Shown here: piece by piece, positions 8,840-18,248 of the stretch
How the letters are laid out: the number at the start of each line of letters is the position of its first letter
Numbering within the stretch: position 1 is the first letter of the stretch
DNA from: Desulfovibrionaceae bacterium
GTDB taxonomy: Bacteria; Desulfobacterota; Desulfovibrionia; Desulfovibrionales; Desulfovibrionaceae
DNA: 64,000 nt
Assembly (NCBI GenBank): GCA_022510785.1
Contig: JAFLSV010000005.1
Coordinates: forward strand, 1 to 64,000
Reading direction: 5' to 3'
Translations under genes and position numbers: made by a program
The notes under the pieces: model-generated
Told to the model about the DNA's origin: nothing
Databases searched by the model: none
The model's input: only the letters and a program-made list of their open reading frames with translations

Positions 8840-10342
8840 GTGCCGTCTTTTCAGTTTTCCGACTTTTTTGTGGAGTGTGACGAGGCCCGCTGCACGCGCT
8901 GCCGCGCCTGCGAGCGGCAGTGCTCGTACGGGGTGCATGCCTGGGACGAGGCGGCGCGGCGGATGACGCGCGATTCGCGCCTGTGCGTGGGCTGCCACCG
9001 CTGCGCGGCCCTGTGCCCGGCCCATTGCCTGAGCATCCGCCGGCCTGATCCCGGTTTTCGCCCCAACGCGCTGTGGACGCCGGAAATTCTTCGCGCCATA
9101 GGCAGGCAGGCTGAATCGGGCGGGGTTTTGCTGTCGGGCGCGGGCTCGCCCGTGCCCAAGCCGTCGTACTGGGATCGCCTGCTGCTCGACGCCAGCCAGG
9201 TGACCAATCCGCCCATGGATCCCCTGCGCGAGCCTATGGAGCTGCGCACCGTGCTGGGGGCGCGGCCGGATCGGCTGGAAGCTGGGCCAGAGGGACGCAT
9301 CCGGTCTCTGGATTCTCCGGTTCTGGTGAGCGAATACCCCATTCTTTTCGCGGCCATGAGCTTTGGGGCTATCAGCTACAACATCCATGAGGGCATGGCC
9401 CGCGCCGCCGCGGAACTGGGCATTTATGCCAATACCGGTGAAGGCGGGCTGCATCCTGATCTGTACGCCTATGGCGATCGCATCATTGTGCAGGTGGCGT
9501 CGGGGCGCTTTGGGGTGCACCGGGATTACCTGCGGGCCGGGGCGGCCATGGAAATCAAGATCGGGCAGGGCGCCAAGCCCGGCATCGGCGGGCACCTGCC
9601 CGGGGCAAAAATTGACGCCGAGGTATCGCGCACGCGCATGATCCCTGAAGGGTCGGACGCCCTGTCACCCGCTCCGCATCACGACATTTATTCCATTGAG
9701 GATCTTTTGCAGCTGATCCGCACGCTGAAGGAGGCCACCGAGGACAGCAAGCCGGTAAGTGTCAAGGTGGCGGCCGTGCACAATATCGCGGCCATTGTTT
9801 CCGGCATTGTGCGGGCCGGTGCGGATATGGTGGTCATTGACGGTTTCCGGGGCGGAACCGGCGCCGCCCCCGCCATGATCCGCGACAACGTGGGCATTCC
9901 CATTGAACTGGCGCTGGCCGCGGCCGACAACCGCCTGCGCGAGGAGGGCATCCGGCATCGCGCGTCCATTGTGGCGTCGGGCGGCATCCGGTGCAGCGCC
10001 GACGCCCTGAAGGCCATCGCCCTGGGGGCGGATGCCGTGGCCATTGGTTCGGCGGCGCTCATCGCCTGCGGCTGCACCCTGTGCGGCCACTGCTACACCG
10101 GTAAATGCCCCTGGGGCATCGCCACCAATCAGCCCGAGCTGAAAAAGCGCCAGAAGCCGGCCGAAGTGGCCCGGCGTCTGGTGAACCTGGTTCGGGCCTG
10201 GGGCCACGAGATGGAGGAAATGCTGGGCGGCATGGGCCTGAACGCCATTGAAGGGTTGCGCGGCAACCGGGACAAACTGCGCGGCGTCGGCCTGAGCCGC
10301 CTGGAACTGGATATTCTCGGCGTGAAACATGCCGGGCTGTGA
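8840..10342 (+). CDS. Glutamate synthase FMN-binding subunit with ferredoxin domain
   Basis: Archaeal-type glutamate synthase central/FMN domain as a separate polypeptide of about 500 residues. An N-terminal ferredoxin-like segment carries two clusters (CTRCRACERQC and CVGCHRCAALC, first 70 residues). The TIM-barrel domain contains GEGG, KIGQGAKPGIGGHLPG and the GFRGGTGAAP phosphate loop. A third cysteine group, CGCTLCGHCYTGKCPWG (around 415-430), is typical of this enzyme family. GTG 8840 is favoured because GGGAG sits seven bases upstream; an ATG at 8819 and further upstream codons are also in frame. The glutaminase and GXGXG domains are encoded by the next two genes. No GltD-like NAD(P)H subunit is present, so ferredoxin may be the donor. 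Confidence 0.88.
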   Translation: MPSFQFSDFFVECDEARCTRCRACERQCSYGVHAWDEAARRMTRDSRLCVGCHRCAALCPAHCLSIRRPDPGFRPNALWTPEILRAIGRQAESGGVLLSGAGSPVPKPSYWDRLLLDASQVTNPPMDPLREPMELRTVLGARPDRLEAGPEGRIRSLDSPVLVSEYPILFAAMSFGAISYNIHEGMARAAAELGIYANTGEGGLHPDLYAYGDRIIVQVASGRFGVHRDYLRAGAAMEIKIGQGAKPGIGGHLPGAKIDAEVSRTRMIPEGSDALSPAPHHDIYSIEDLLQLIRTLKEATEDSKPVSVKVAAVHNIAAIVSGIVRAGADMVVIDGFRGGTGAAPAMIRDNVGIPIELALAAADNRLREEGIRHRASIVASGGIRCSADALKAIALGADAVAIGSAALIACGCTLCGHCYTGKCPWGIATNQPELKKRQKPAEVARRLVNLVRAWGHEMEEMLGGMGLNAIEGLRGNRDKLRGVGLSRLELDILGVKHAGL

Positions 10343-10359
10343 GCCGGGGGAGAAAGCGC

Positions 10360-11529
10360 ATGCACACAGAAAGATCGGAAAAGGCCGCAGCCTGCGGAAC
10401 GCCGCTGACAAGCGTATGGCCTTCCGGACATTTTGACTGGCAGAAGGATATCTCGGGCTGCGGCGTCTTTGGGGTGATCAGCCGCAGCCGCGCCCTGATT
10501 CCCGGCACGGTGCCGGTGGAGGCCATGCGCCTCATGCGGGATCGGGGCAACGGGCTTGGCGGGGGCTTTGCCGCCTATGGCATTTACCCCGAATTTGCGC
10601 ATTTGTATGCCTTTCATCTCATGTGTGACGACGAGGACGCCCTGGAACGGGGCGCGCGCACGCTGGCCGAGCATTTCGACATCCACCACAGCGAGCCCGT
10701 TCCCACGCGCAAGGTGGCGCGCGTGGGCGACGCGCCCCTTCTGCGGCGCTTTTTTGTCAAGCCCAAGGAGGTGCGGACGCGCTGGGCCTTTGCCAGTGAT
10801 GACGATTATGTGGTCAACGCCGTCATGTTCATCAATGCCCGCGTGCCCGGGGTTTTTGTCGCCTCCAGCGGCAAGAACATGGGGGCCTTCAAGGGGGTGG
10901 GCTATCCGGAGGACATGGCCGAATTTTACCGGCTTGACGAATACAAGGCGTATATCTGGACGGCCCACAACCGTTTTCCCACCAACACGCCGGGCTGGTG
11001 GGGCGGAGCGCATCCCTTCTGCCTGCTGGATACCGGCATTGTCCACAACGGCGAAATCTCCTCCTACGGCATCAACCGGCGCTATCTGGCGGAACACGGC
11101 TACGAGTGCGTGCTGCAGACCGACACGGAAGTGGTGGCCTACCTGCTGGATCTTCTGATCCGCCGGCATGGCCTGAGCCGGGAGATCGCCGCCCAGGTTT
11201 TCGCGCCGCCCCTGTGGGAGGAAATCGACGCCATGCCGCGCGAGCGGCGCGAGCACTTCACGGCGCTGCGCACGGTGTACGGATCGGCCATGCTGGGCGG
11301 GCCCTTCGCCATTCTCGTCTCGGACGGGCGGGGCCTCATGGGTCTCAATGATCGCATGAAGCTGCGGCCGCTGGTGGTGGGCGAGCACGGGGATACCGTG
11401 TACATGTCCAGCGAGGAGAGCGCCATCCGCCGGGTCTGCCCTGACGTGACGCGCGTCTGGACGCCCCGCGCCGGCGAGCCGGTCATGGTCGATCTGGATT
11501 CGCCCCGTCCGGCGGCGGAAACACTGTGA
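10360..11529 (+). CDS. Glutamate synthase glutaminase domain (class II amidotransferase)
   Basis: Releases ammonia from glutamine for the glutamate synthase reaction. The class II (Ntn) nucleophile is the Cys in GCGVFGVI, at about residue 34 from ATG 10360, so a leader must be removed or the enzyme must differ from classic Ntn processing. Other family segments are WTAHNRFPTNTPGWWGGAHP and the NGEISSYG loop. ATG 10360 has GGGGAG eight bases upstream; GTG 10339, overlapping the previous stop as GTGA, is an alternative seven codons longer. It sits between the FMN and GXGXG subunit genes, so it most likely works in that complex rather than in purine or glucosamine synthesis. Confidence 0.85.
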   Translation: MHTERSEKAAACGTPLTSVWPSGHFDWQKDISGCGVFGVISRSRALIPGTVPVEAMRLMRDRGNGLGGGFAAYGIYPEFAHLYAFHLMCDDEDALERGARTLAEHFDIHHSEPVPTRKVARVGDAPLLRRFFVKPKEVRTRWAFASDDDYVVNAVMFINARVPGVFVASSGKNMGAFKGVGYPEDMAEFYRLDEYKAYIWTAHNRFPTNTPGWWGGAHPFCLLDTGIVHNGEISSYGINRRYLAEHGYECVLQTDTEVVAYLLDLLIRRHGLSREIAAQVFAPPLWEEIDAMPRERREHFTALRTVYGSAMLGGPFAILVSDGRGLMGLNDRMKLRPLVVGEHGDTVYMSSEESAIRRVCPDVTRVWTPRAGEPVMVDLDSPRPAAETL

Positions 11530-11638
11530 TGGGGATGCATGGCGCGGGAACGGCCCCCGTGTTCGCCGGGTGGCGCCGCTTTGTGAACGGGGGCCTCATG
11601 CGGGCTTCAGGAGACGATTCAAGGATGAGGAGAATCAG

Positions 11639-12442
11639 ATGACAGGCGTTGTTCAGCACGCCGGCAAGTCCGGCGATATGGCCGCTGCCGGGCCGGAGGT
11701 CAGACTTGACGCGGAAGGGCTTGAATCCAGGGAGCTCAACGCGCGGGTGCGCCGCTGCCTTGCCGAAGGGGCGGGAGCTGTTGACATCCGCAATATCTGC
11801 GGCCATCGTTACCTCGCCGACGCCCTTGACAGTCCTGTGGATATCACGCTGCACGGCACGCCGGGCCAGAACCTGGGCGCGTTCATGCGCGGCCCGCGTA
11901 TTCTGGTGCGGGGCAACGCTCAGGACGGGGTGGGCAATACCATGGACGACGGCGAAATCCGGATCAACGGCCATGCCGGAGATGTGCTGGGATACGCCAT
12001 GCGCGGCGGCCGCATCCTGATCCGCGGTGATGTGGGCTACCGGGTGGGCATTCATATGAAAGCCTACGCCGACCGCCTGCCGATCATCGTCATCGGCGGG
12101 AAGGCCGGGGCCTTTTTGGGCGAATACATGGCGGGCGGCGTGATCATCCTTCTCGGACTCGACACCCAGTACCCGGCGGCGCCCCTGGCAGGCCGGCGCC
12201 TGGGCACCGGGATGCATGGCGGCCGTATCTTCGTGCGGGGGCAGGTGCCGCCGGAGCTGCTCGGTGACGGGCTGCTGGTGGACAGAGCGGACGGGGAGGA
12301 TCTGGCGCTGATTGAAACCCAGGTGCGCGCCTGGGCCGACGCCTTCGGCCGGGACAGCGACGCCGCGCTGGCTGTGCCGTTCAGCCGCATCCGGCCCGCG
12401 TCGGGGCGGCCCTATGGCAATTTGTATACGGGGATGGACTGA
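11639..12442 (+). CDS. Glutamate synthase GXGXG (alpha-3) subunit
   Basis: The 267-residue product is the right-handed beta-helix domain that forms the C-terminus of large glutamate synthases and occurs alone in split enzymes. Repeats of the GXXXGXXXXXG type are obvious, for example GTPGQNLGAFM, GNAQDGVGNTM, GHAGDVLGYAM and GDVGYRVGIHM between about residues 65 and 145. ATG 11639 follows GAGGAG. The gene begins about 110 bases after the glutaminase gene, and its stop overlaps the next start as TGATG, so the downstream regulator is translationally coupled. Confidence 0.88.
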   Translation: MTGVVQHAGKSGDMAAAGPEVRLDAEGLESRELNARVRRCLAEGAGAVDIRNICGHRYLADALDSPVDITLHGTPGQNLGAFMRGPRILVRGNAQDGVGNTMDDGEIRINGHAGDVLGYAMRGGRILIRGDVGYRVGIHMKAYADRLPIIVIGGKAGAFLGEYMAGGVIILLGLDTQYPAAPLAGRRLGTGMHGGRIFVRGQVPPELLGDGLLVDRADGEDLALIETQVRAWADAFGRDSDAALAVPFSRIRPASGRPYGNLYTGMD

Positions 12443-14121
12443 TGCCGCGCGCTGGTGAAGCGAGGGAACGGACGGGAGAGGCAGGCGGGCACGGCCTGGA
12501 GTCCCTGCTTGACCCCTATCTGGAAACCCTGTGCCGCGTGACCGAGGGGCTGTCTCCCCGCCGGCCCTTTCAGGGGGCACTGCGGGAGATGCTGGCCGCG
12601 CTGGCCGAGCACCTGCATTTTCAGCGGCCGCATATTGTGGTGCTTGATCCGGAAAGCGGCAATCTCCGGCTTTCCCTGGCCTATGGCCGGGAGGCGGGCG
12701 ATCAGGGCGCGGCCGACGCGGCCTATGCCCCGGGCACGGGTGTCACCGGGCAGGTTTTTTCCAGCGGAAGCGCCTGTATTGTGGAGCGCATGGCGGATCA
12801 TCCCGAGTTCCGCAACCGTTTGTTCGGCCGATCCCGGCAGGAAATGGAGAATCTTGCCTTTCTCTGCGTGCCGGTGCGCTCCGGCTCCGGGTATGGGAGC
12901 GGCGCGCTGCCCTCTTCCGGACAGGGGCCCGCGCGCGGAGAGGACGCGGCCGGGGACGCCGCGGAAATCATCGGCACCCTGAGCGCGGATACCCCGCTGG
13001 CTCCGCCCGCCGTCCTGCGCCTGCGCTGCCGTTTTCTGGAAGCCGTGGCCCTGCTGGTGGGCCGGCAGGTCGCCTACCTGCAGGAGGAAATGGCGCGCCA
13101 GCATTTCCAGAGCGAGAGCGACAGCGTGGAGCTGCCCGACATGCCGACCATTGTCAGCGTGTCCAAAAGCATGCGCGGGGTGCTGGCGCAGGCGGCCAAG
13201 GTGGGGCCAAGCCGGGCCACGGCCCTCTTGCGGGGAGAATCGGGCACGGGCAAGGAACTTTTGGCGGAAGCCATTCACCGCTTCAGCCCGCGCCGGGACA
13301 AGCCCTTCGTAAGGCTGAACTGCGCGGCCCTGCCCGCCGATCTGGTGGAAGGGGAACTGTTCGGATGGAACAGGGGAGCCTTTACCGGGGCACGGGATCA
13401 TCACAGGGGGCTTTTCGAACAGGCCGACACGGGCACGCTTTTTCTGGACGAAATCGGCGATCTGTCCCTGCCCGCGCAGGCCAAGGTGCTCCGGGCCATT
13501 CAGGATCGGGAAATCCGCAATCTGGGGGGGGAGCGTTCCGTGCCGGTGGATGTGCGGCTGATCTGCGCCACGCACCAGCCCCTGGAGCAGCTGGTGGAAG
13601 AAGGGCGCTTCCGGGCGGATCTCTATTACCGCATCAACGTGTTCCCCATGTTCATTCCGCCGCTGCGCGAGCGCCGGGATGATATCCTGCCGCTGTGCGA
13701 TTACTTTCTGGGAATCTTCGCCGCGGAATACAAGCGGCCCGTGCGCCGCGTCTCCACACCGGCCATTGACCTTTTGCTCCAGTATCACTGGCCGGGCAAT
13801 ATCCGGGAACTGAAGAATGTTCTGGAGCGCGCCGTTCTGGTCTGCGACGAGGCAGTTATCCGCGCGCACCATCTCTCCCTTTCCCTCCAGACCGCCGGCA
13901 GCAGCGATACCCTGGACGCCCTGCGCCTGGGCTTTACGGAAACCGTGGCCAAGGTGGAGCAGGAACTTCTGGTGGACGCGCTCAAGCACGCGCGGGGCAA
14001 TATCCACCAGGCCGCGCGCGATTTGAGGGTGACCTACCGCATTTTCCAGTACAAACTGAAGAAGTACGCCATCGACTACCGCCGCTTCATCCTGCCCGGG
14101 CAGGCAGGCAGCCGCGGGTGA
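12442..14121 (+). CDS. GAF-domain sigma-54-dependent activator (NifA-like)
   Basis: Bacterial enhancer-binding protein of 559 residues. An N-terminal GAF domain (about 45-210) is interrupted by a Gly/Ser/Ala-rich insertion (about 150-175). The AAA+ domain has Walker A GESGTGKE near 265, the sigma-54-contact loop GAFTGA near 312 and Walker [12 protein letters not shown] near 335. A Fis-type helix-turn-helix ends the protein. There is no receiver domain, so control is by a ligand or partner sensed by GAF, as in NifA. Coupling to the glutamate synthase genes suggests control of nitrogen assimilation, and the sigma-54 promoter of the glutamine synthetase at 6202-6217 is a natural target; both are inferred. 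Confidence 0.88.
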   Translation: MPRAGEARERTGEAGGHGLESLLDPYLETLCRVTEGLSPRRPFQGALREMLAALAEHLHFQRPHIVVLDPESGNLRLSLAYGREAGDQGAADAAYAPGTGVTGQVFSSGSACIVERMADHPEFRNRLFGRSRQEMENLAFLCVPVRSGSGYGSGALPSSGQGPARGEDAAGDAAEIIGTLSADTPLAPPAVLRLRCRFLEAVALLVGRQVAYLQEEMARQHFQSESDSVELPDMPTIVSVSKSMRGVLAQAAKVGPSRATALLRGESGTGKELLAEAIHRFSPRRDKPFVRLNCAALPADLVEGELFGWNRGAFTGARDHHRGLFEQADTGTLFLDEIGDLSLPAQAKVLRAIQDREIRNLGGERSVPVDVRLICATHQPLEQLVEEGRFRADLYYRINVFPMFIPPLRERRDDILPLCDYFLGIFAAEYKRPVRRVSTPAIDLLLQYHWPGNIRELKNVLERAVLVCDEAVIRAHHLSLSLQTAGSSDTLDALRLGFTETVAKVEQELLVDALKHARGNIHQAARDLRVTYRIFQYKLKKYAIDYRRFILPGQAGSRG

Positions 14122-14179
14122 GCGGCGTCTGCAAGCTGCGTTCTCCTGGCTTGCCTGTCACGGTTCCGCTTTGGGCGCG

Positions 14180-14821
14180 TTATCGCAGATTGCGCGCCTG
14201 CGCCCTGTCCATTTCTTCGAGCAGCCGGGCCAGGGCCTTGCCCCGGTGGCTGCGGGCCTTTTTTTCCTCAAGCGTCAGCTCGGCTCCCGTGCGGCCCGAG
14301 GCCGGATCCAGAAAGACGGGGTCGTAGCCAAAGCCGTTGCCGCCACGGGGCGCATGAGTGATGCTTCCCTCCCAGGCGCCGTGGGTCACGATATCCGCGC
14401 GTGTTCCGCCGGGCCAGACCAGAGCCATGCAGCAGCGGAAGCGGGCGGCGCGGGGCAGGGCGGGATCCGCCAGTGCCCTCAGCAGTTTGCGGTTGTTGCG
14501 TTCATCGCGCACGGCGCGCGCGTCGTCCGGCCGGGCGTCCGGCGCGTCGTCCGCGTAGCGGGCCGAGCGCACGCCGGGCGCTCCGCCCAGGGCGTCCACT
14601 TCCAGACCGGAATCGTCCGCCAGGGCGGGCAGGCCGGTAAAGGCCGCGGCGGCGCGGGCCTTGAGCAGGGCGTTTTCCTCAAAGCTGCTTCCGCTTTCTT
14701 CCACATCGGGCATGGCGTCCGGGAGCGATTGCACGGCAAAGCCCCGCAGGGCGAGGGGCGCGGCCAGTTCCCGCACCTTGCCGGGATTTCGGGTGGCAAG
14801 CACCAAAGGGAGAAGGGACAT
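14180..14821 (-). CDS. rdgB: dITP/XTP pyrophosphatase (RdgB/HAM1 family)
   Basis: Hydrolyses non-canonical purine nucleoside triphosphates to monophosphates and so keeps them out of DNA and RNA. The 213-residue product starts LVLATRNPGKVRE, has the SFEENALLKA segment near 45-55, ADDSGLEVDALGGAPGVRSAR around 68-88, and GFGYDPVF near 160. Its start is preceded by AAGGAGG. It stands alone, divergent from rimO. Confidence 0.95.
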   Translation of the reverse strand: MSLLPLVLATRNPGKVRELAAPLALRGFAVQSLPDAMPDVEESGSSFEENALLKARAAAAFTGLPALADDSGLEVDALGGAPGVRSARYADDAPDARPDDARAVRDERNNRKLLRALADPALPRAARFRCCMALVWPGGTRADIVTHGAWEGSITHAPRGGNGFGYDPVFLDPASGRTGAELTLEEKKARSHRGKALARLLEEMDRAQARNLR

Positions 14822-14939
14822 GGAACCTCCTTGCCGAGAGCTTTGTCCTTGCGGGCGGCGTCGTTTCGTGGCACAAAGCTGTACTGTGGGACGGCCCGGA
14901 TGGCAAGTCCCTCCGCCGCCTGCGTGCCGCCGCTTTTCA

Positions 14940-14968
14940 TGGACAGCCTGACAGGCGGGGCGTATACT
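14940..14968 (+). promoter_or_regulatory. Sigma-70-type promoter for rimO
   Basis: TGGACA at 14940-14945 and TATACT at 14963-14968 are separated by 17 bases. A start near 14975 would give a very short leader before ATG 14992, consistent with the absence of a Shine-Dalgarno sequence there. Confidence 0.6.
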
Positions 14969-14991
14969 TCAGTCAATGCGTGGTGCTTGGT

Positions 14992-16275
14992 ATGGTGCGT
15001 GTCTATTCCCAAAGCCTGGGCTGCCCGAAAAACCGGGTGGATACGGAGCGCCTGCTCGGTTCCCTCGGGCCGGATGTCGTGACCGTGACAGAGCCGGAAG
15101 AGGCCGATCTGGTGTTCATCAACACCTGCGCCTTCATTCAGCCGGCGGTGGAAGAGTCTGTCCGGGCCGTGGTGCAGATGGCCGCTGATCTGGACGGCCT
15201 GGAGCCACGGCCGCTGCTGGCCGTGGGAGGATGCCTGCCCGGCCGCTACGGTCTGGCCGAACTGGCCCGCGAAGTGCCGGAAGTGGATCTGTGGCTGCAT
15301 TCGGGCGATCTCGACAGCTGGCCGCGGCGTGTGGCCGCCGCGCTGAAGCGGGGCGCGCCCGCGCCCGGACGCCTGTTGAGCACCGGGCCTTCTTACGCCT
15401 GGCTCAAAATCAGCGAAGGCTGCCGCCATCATTGTTCGTTCTGCACCATTCCCTCCATCCGGGGCCCGCACCGCTCCGCGCCGGCCGGGGCACTGGCGGA
15501 TGAGGCCCGCGCCCTGCTGGCCGACGGCGTGCGCGAGCTGGTGCTGGTGGGCCAGGATGTCACGGCATGGGGCGAAGACAGGGGACAGGATCTGCGCTTT
15601 TTGCTCGATGAGCTCCTGCCCCTGCCCGGTCTGGCCCGTCTGCGCCTTATGTATCTGTACCCTGCCGGACTGAACGGCGAACTCCTGGACTATCTGGCCC
15701 GGGCGGGCCCGCCCTTTGTCCCCTATTTCGATGTTCCGCTTCAGCACGCCCACCCCGATGTGCTCGGCCGCATGGGGCGCCCCTTCGCGGCTGATCCCCA
15801 GGCCGTGGTGGATCGCATCCGCGCCCACTTTCCGCAGGCGGCCCTGCGCACCACCATGATAGTGGGCTTTCCGGGGGAAACGGATCAGCATTTCCAGACG
15901 CTCATGGATTTTGTGGAGCGCGGCCGCTTCCATCATCTGGGGGTTTTCGCCTACCAGGCCGAGGAAGGCACCCCCGCCGCGGCCATGGATGATCAGGTGC
16001 CGGTTCGCGTCAGGGAGGCCCGGCGCGACGCGCTGATGTCCCTTCAGAACGGCATCAGCGAAGATATTTTGAGCAGGTATGAAGGCGAGCGCCTGTCCGT
16101 TCTGGTGGATGCCCCCCACGGCGAATGGCCCGGCCTGTATACCGGCCGGGTCTGGTTTCAGGCGCCCGAAGTGGACGGCGTCACCTACGTCAGCGGGCCG
16201 GGGGTGACCCGGGGCGCGCTGGTGGATGCCGATATTGTGGAAGCCAGAGACTACGACCTGGTGGCTTTGGCCTGA
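14992..16275 (+). CDS. rimO: Ribosomal protein S12 methylthiotransferase RimO
   Basis: Radical-SAM enzyme that adds a methylthio group to the conserved aspartate of ribosomal protein S12. The N-terminal MTTase domain has its three cluster cysteines in SLGCPKN, NTCAF and GGCLPG. The radical-SAM motif is CRHHCSFC near residue 140, with the adjacent IPSIRGPHRS typical of RimO rather than MiaB. A TRAM domain follows from about 360. ATG 14992 fits the family N-terminus; GTG 14980 is in frame but would begin only about five bases after the predicted transcription start. Confidence 0.94.
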   Translation: MVRVYSQSLGCPKNRVDTERLLGSLGPDVVTVTEPEEADLVFINTCAFIQPAVEESVRAVVQMAADLDGLEPRPLLAVGGCLPGRYGLAELAREVPEVDLWLHSGDLDSWPRRVAAALKRGAPAPGRLLSTGPSYAWLKISEGCRHHCSFCTIPSIRGPHRSAPAGALADEARALLADGVRELVLVGQDVTAWGEDRGQDLRFLLDELLPLPGLARLRLMYLYPAGLNGELLDYLARAGPPFVPYFDVPLQHAHPDVLGRMGRPFAADPQAVVDRIRAHFPQAALRTTMIVGFPGETDQHFQTLMDFVERGRFHHLGVFAYQAEEGTPAAAMDDQVPVRVREARRDALMSLQNGISEDILSRYEGERLSVLVDAPHGEWPGLYTGRVWFQAPEVDGVTYVSGPGVTRGALVDADIVEARDYDLVALA

Positions 16276-16408
16276 CGCCGGGCGGGACGCGCTGACATGA
16301 GGGAAGACGCCGGCCATGGAAGGGCCGGCCCGCGCACGCATAACGGTTTTTTCGCCCGTGCGGATCGGAATGGAAAACATGGTTCACCCCATAAGAAAAG
16401 GAAACGTC

Positions 16409-18076
16409 ATGCGACGCACTGCACTGGTTTTCACGCTCTGCTCCCTGCTGGCCGCCTGTGCCCCTCAGACGGCGGGAACGCCATCCGGGGCCGTCCGGCT
16501 GAATTCACCGGTGTCCCGCGAGGCTCTGGCGGGCGTGTGGCAGGATGCCCGGGGGCGTCATTTCTGCCTGGATGCGGACGGCGTGCTCGGTCTGCCGGGT
16601 CAGACCGGGCGCTCGGGCCTGAACTGGTCTCTTCTGGGTGACGTGCTGATTCTGCGCACGCTGGACAGCCCCGGCGGGCAGCCGCTGGAAGAGCGCTTCG
16701 GCCTGACGCGGGTGGAAGCCTCCCGGCTGGAACTGCGCGCGCCGGGCGGGGCGCCGCTGGTCTGGCATAAAAGCCGGGACGCTGTGGGCCGCCTGAACGG
16801 GACGGTCACCTATCGCGAGCGCATGGCGCTGCCTCCCTCGGTGGTGGTGGCGGCAAGGCTCTATCCGCGAGGCTCCGAACTGCCCATAGCCTCGGCGCTG
16901 TCCGTGGAATCCGGCCAGGGGGCCTTGCCCTTCCGGCTGCACTATCTGGCCAGGGATATGGCCGGGGCGGAAGAAGCCCTGCTGGGGGCTGCTCTTTTTT
17001 ACGGGAGCGAAAGCCTTTTTGCCACGCCGTCACCGGTGCCGGTGCGGCTTGATCAGTCGCCTGAACTTCTGCTTCAGCGAACCCTGCCGGGCGAGGGCGA
17101 GCCCGCGCCCGTGGCTGTGCCCGCCCAGTTTCACGGCACGGCTGAGGGAGCCGGGGGAACGCTGAGCGTGACGCTGTATCTGGAGCCCGGCGACCTCTAC
17201 CTGCTGCATACCCGCAACGCCTCGTCCGCGGGAGAGGGCCGTGTGAGCGTCGGGCGCTGGCGGCAGATTGACCGCAATCAGACCATCCAGCTTGCGCGGG
17301 GGACGGCCCGGCCCCTGTCGGCCGCCCTGCGGCCCGAGGGGAGCCTGCTGCTGACCACGCCGGACGCCTCCCGGGGCGAGGTGGAATTGCGCCCCACGGT
17401 GCAGGCCCTGCCCGAGCAGCCTTTTCGTGTGCTGGGCATGTTCCGCCTGAAGGACGGCCGCGCCGTGCTGACGGAATGCGCCTCCGGGCTTGATTGCGTG
17501 GTGCGGCCCGAAAGCGCGGATTTTTCGGCCCTGCGCGCGGCCTATGAGGCAGGCGAAGGCAGGGTGGGCGACGCCCTGCCGGTGGAGTGCGAGGTCACGG
17601 TGCGGCACCGCGGCCTGGTGCCGCGCATCGGCTCCGGCGGAACCGCGGGAGCCGGGGACGAGCTCCCCGCGCTTGACGTTGTCCGCTTTGTGGATGTCCG
17701 GCCGGGCACGCTGTGCGCCGCGCCCTACGCCTCGTCGCCGCTCACCGGAACCTACTGGCGGCTCATGACCCTGAACGGGCAGCCCGCCCGGGCCTTCCCG
17801 AATCAGGCCGAACCTCACCTCATTCTGCGTGACGACGGGCAGGCCGCCGGCTCTGACGGCTGCAACAATTTTTTCATGCAGTGGACAGCGTCGGGCTCCT
17901 CGCTGAGTTTTCAGCCCGGGGGCACGACGCTTATGCTGTGCCCCCAGGGCGCCGAGCAGGCCGCGGCCTTTAAGAATGCCCTCGCGGGCGTCGACGCCTG
18001 GGCCATACACGGCTCGGTGCTTGAGCTGAGCCAGGACGGCAGGCCTCTGGCCAGTTTTGAGGCCGTCGCGCTCTGA
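16409..18076 (+). CDS. Multi-domain envelope lipoprotein with C-terminal META (HslJ) domain
   Basis: A signal peptide with lipobox LLAAC places the lipidated Cys at residue 17 of 555. The mature part appears modular. An NlpE-like segment (about 40-110) is followed by two stretches resembling YbaY-type beta domains (starting near 129 and 240; the first begins LNGTVTYRERMALPPS). Next comes a GMFRL...TECASG domain (about 335-435) like those in NlpE-type lipoproteins, and last a META/HslJ domain (about 447-555) with SDGCNNF and a late Cys. AAAGGA lies before ATG 16409. HslJ and NlpE proteins are linked to envelope stress or copper; no specific function can be assigned. It is monocistronic with its own terminator. 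Confidence 0.75.
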   Translation: MRRTALVFTLCSLLAACAPQTAGTPSGAVRLNSPVSREALAGVWQDARGRHFCLDADGVLGLPGQTGRSGLNWSLLGDVLILRTLDSPGGQPLEERFGLTRVEASRLELRAPGGAPLVWHKSRDAVGRLNGTVTYRERMALPPSVVVAARLYPRGSELPIASALSVESGQGALPFRLHYLARDMAGAEEALLGAALFYGSESLFATPSPVPVRLDQSPELLLQRTLPGEGEPAPVAVPAQFHGTAEGAGGTLSVTLYLEPGDLYLLHTRNASSAGEGRVSVGRWRQIDRNQTIQLARGTARPLSAALRPEGSLLLTTPDASRGEVELRPTVQALPEQPFRVLGMFRLKDGRAVLTECASGLDCVVRPESADFSALRAAYEAGEGRVGDALPVECEVTVRHRGLVPRIGSGGTAGAGDELPALDVVRFVDVRPGTLCAAPYASSPLTGTYWRLMTLNGQPARAFPNQAEPHLILRDDGQAAGSDGCNNFFMQWTASGSSLSFQPGGTTLMLCPQGAEQAAAFKNALAGVDAWAIHGSVLELSQDGRPLASFEAVAL

Positions 18077-18083
18077 TGCCTTG

Positions 18084-18118
18084 AAAGCTCCGCCGGACGG
18101 CCGTCCGGCGGAGCTTTT
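18084..18118. terminator. Terminator after the META lipoprotein gene
   Basis: A 15-bp perfect stem (18084-18098 with 18103-18117) with a GGCC loop is followed by TTTTA on the plus strand and flanked by TTTC on the minus side. The rest of 18119-18248 holds no gene. Confidence 0.85.
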
Positions 18119-18248
18119 ACTGCGTATGTGCGCGAAAGCCGGCTCGGGGCTCATCCCGGCGGCACGGAGGGACAAGCCGGCCTGGCCGGCACAGGCCTTG
18201 CGCCGTGTCCGAATTCGGGGTGCGGCGACGCGCGGGGCGCCGGCCCGC

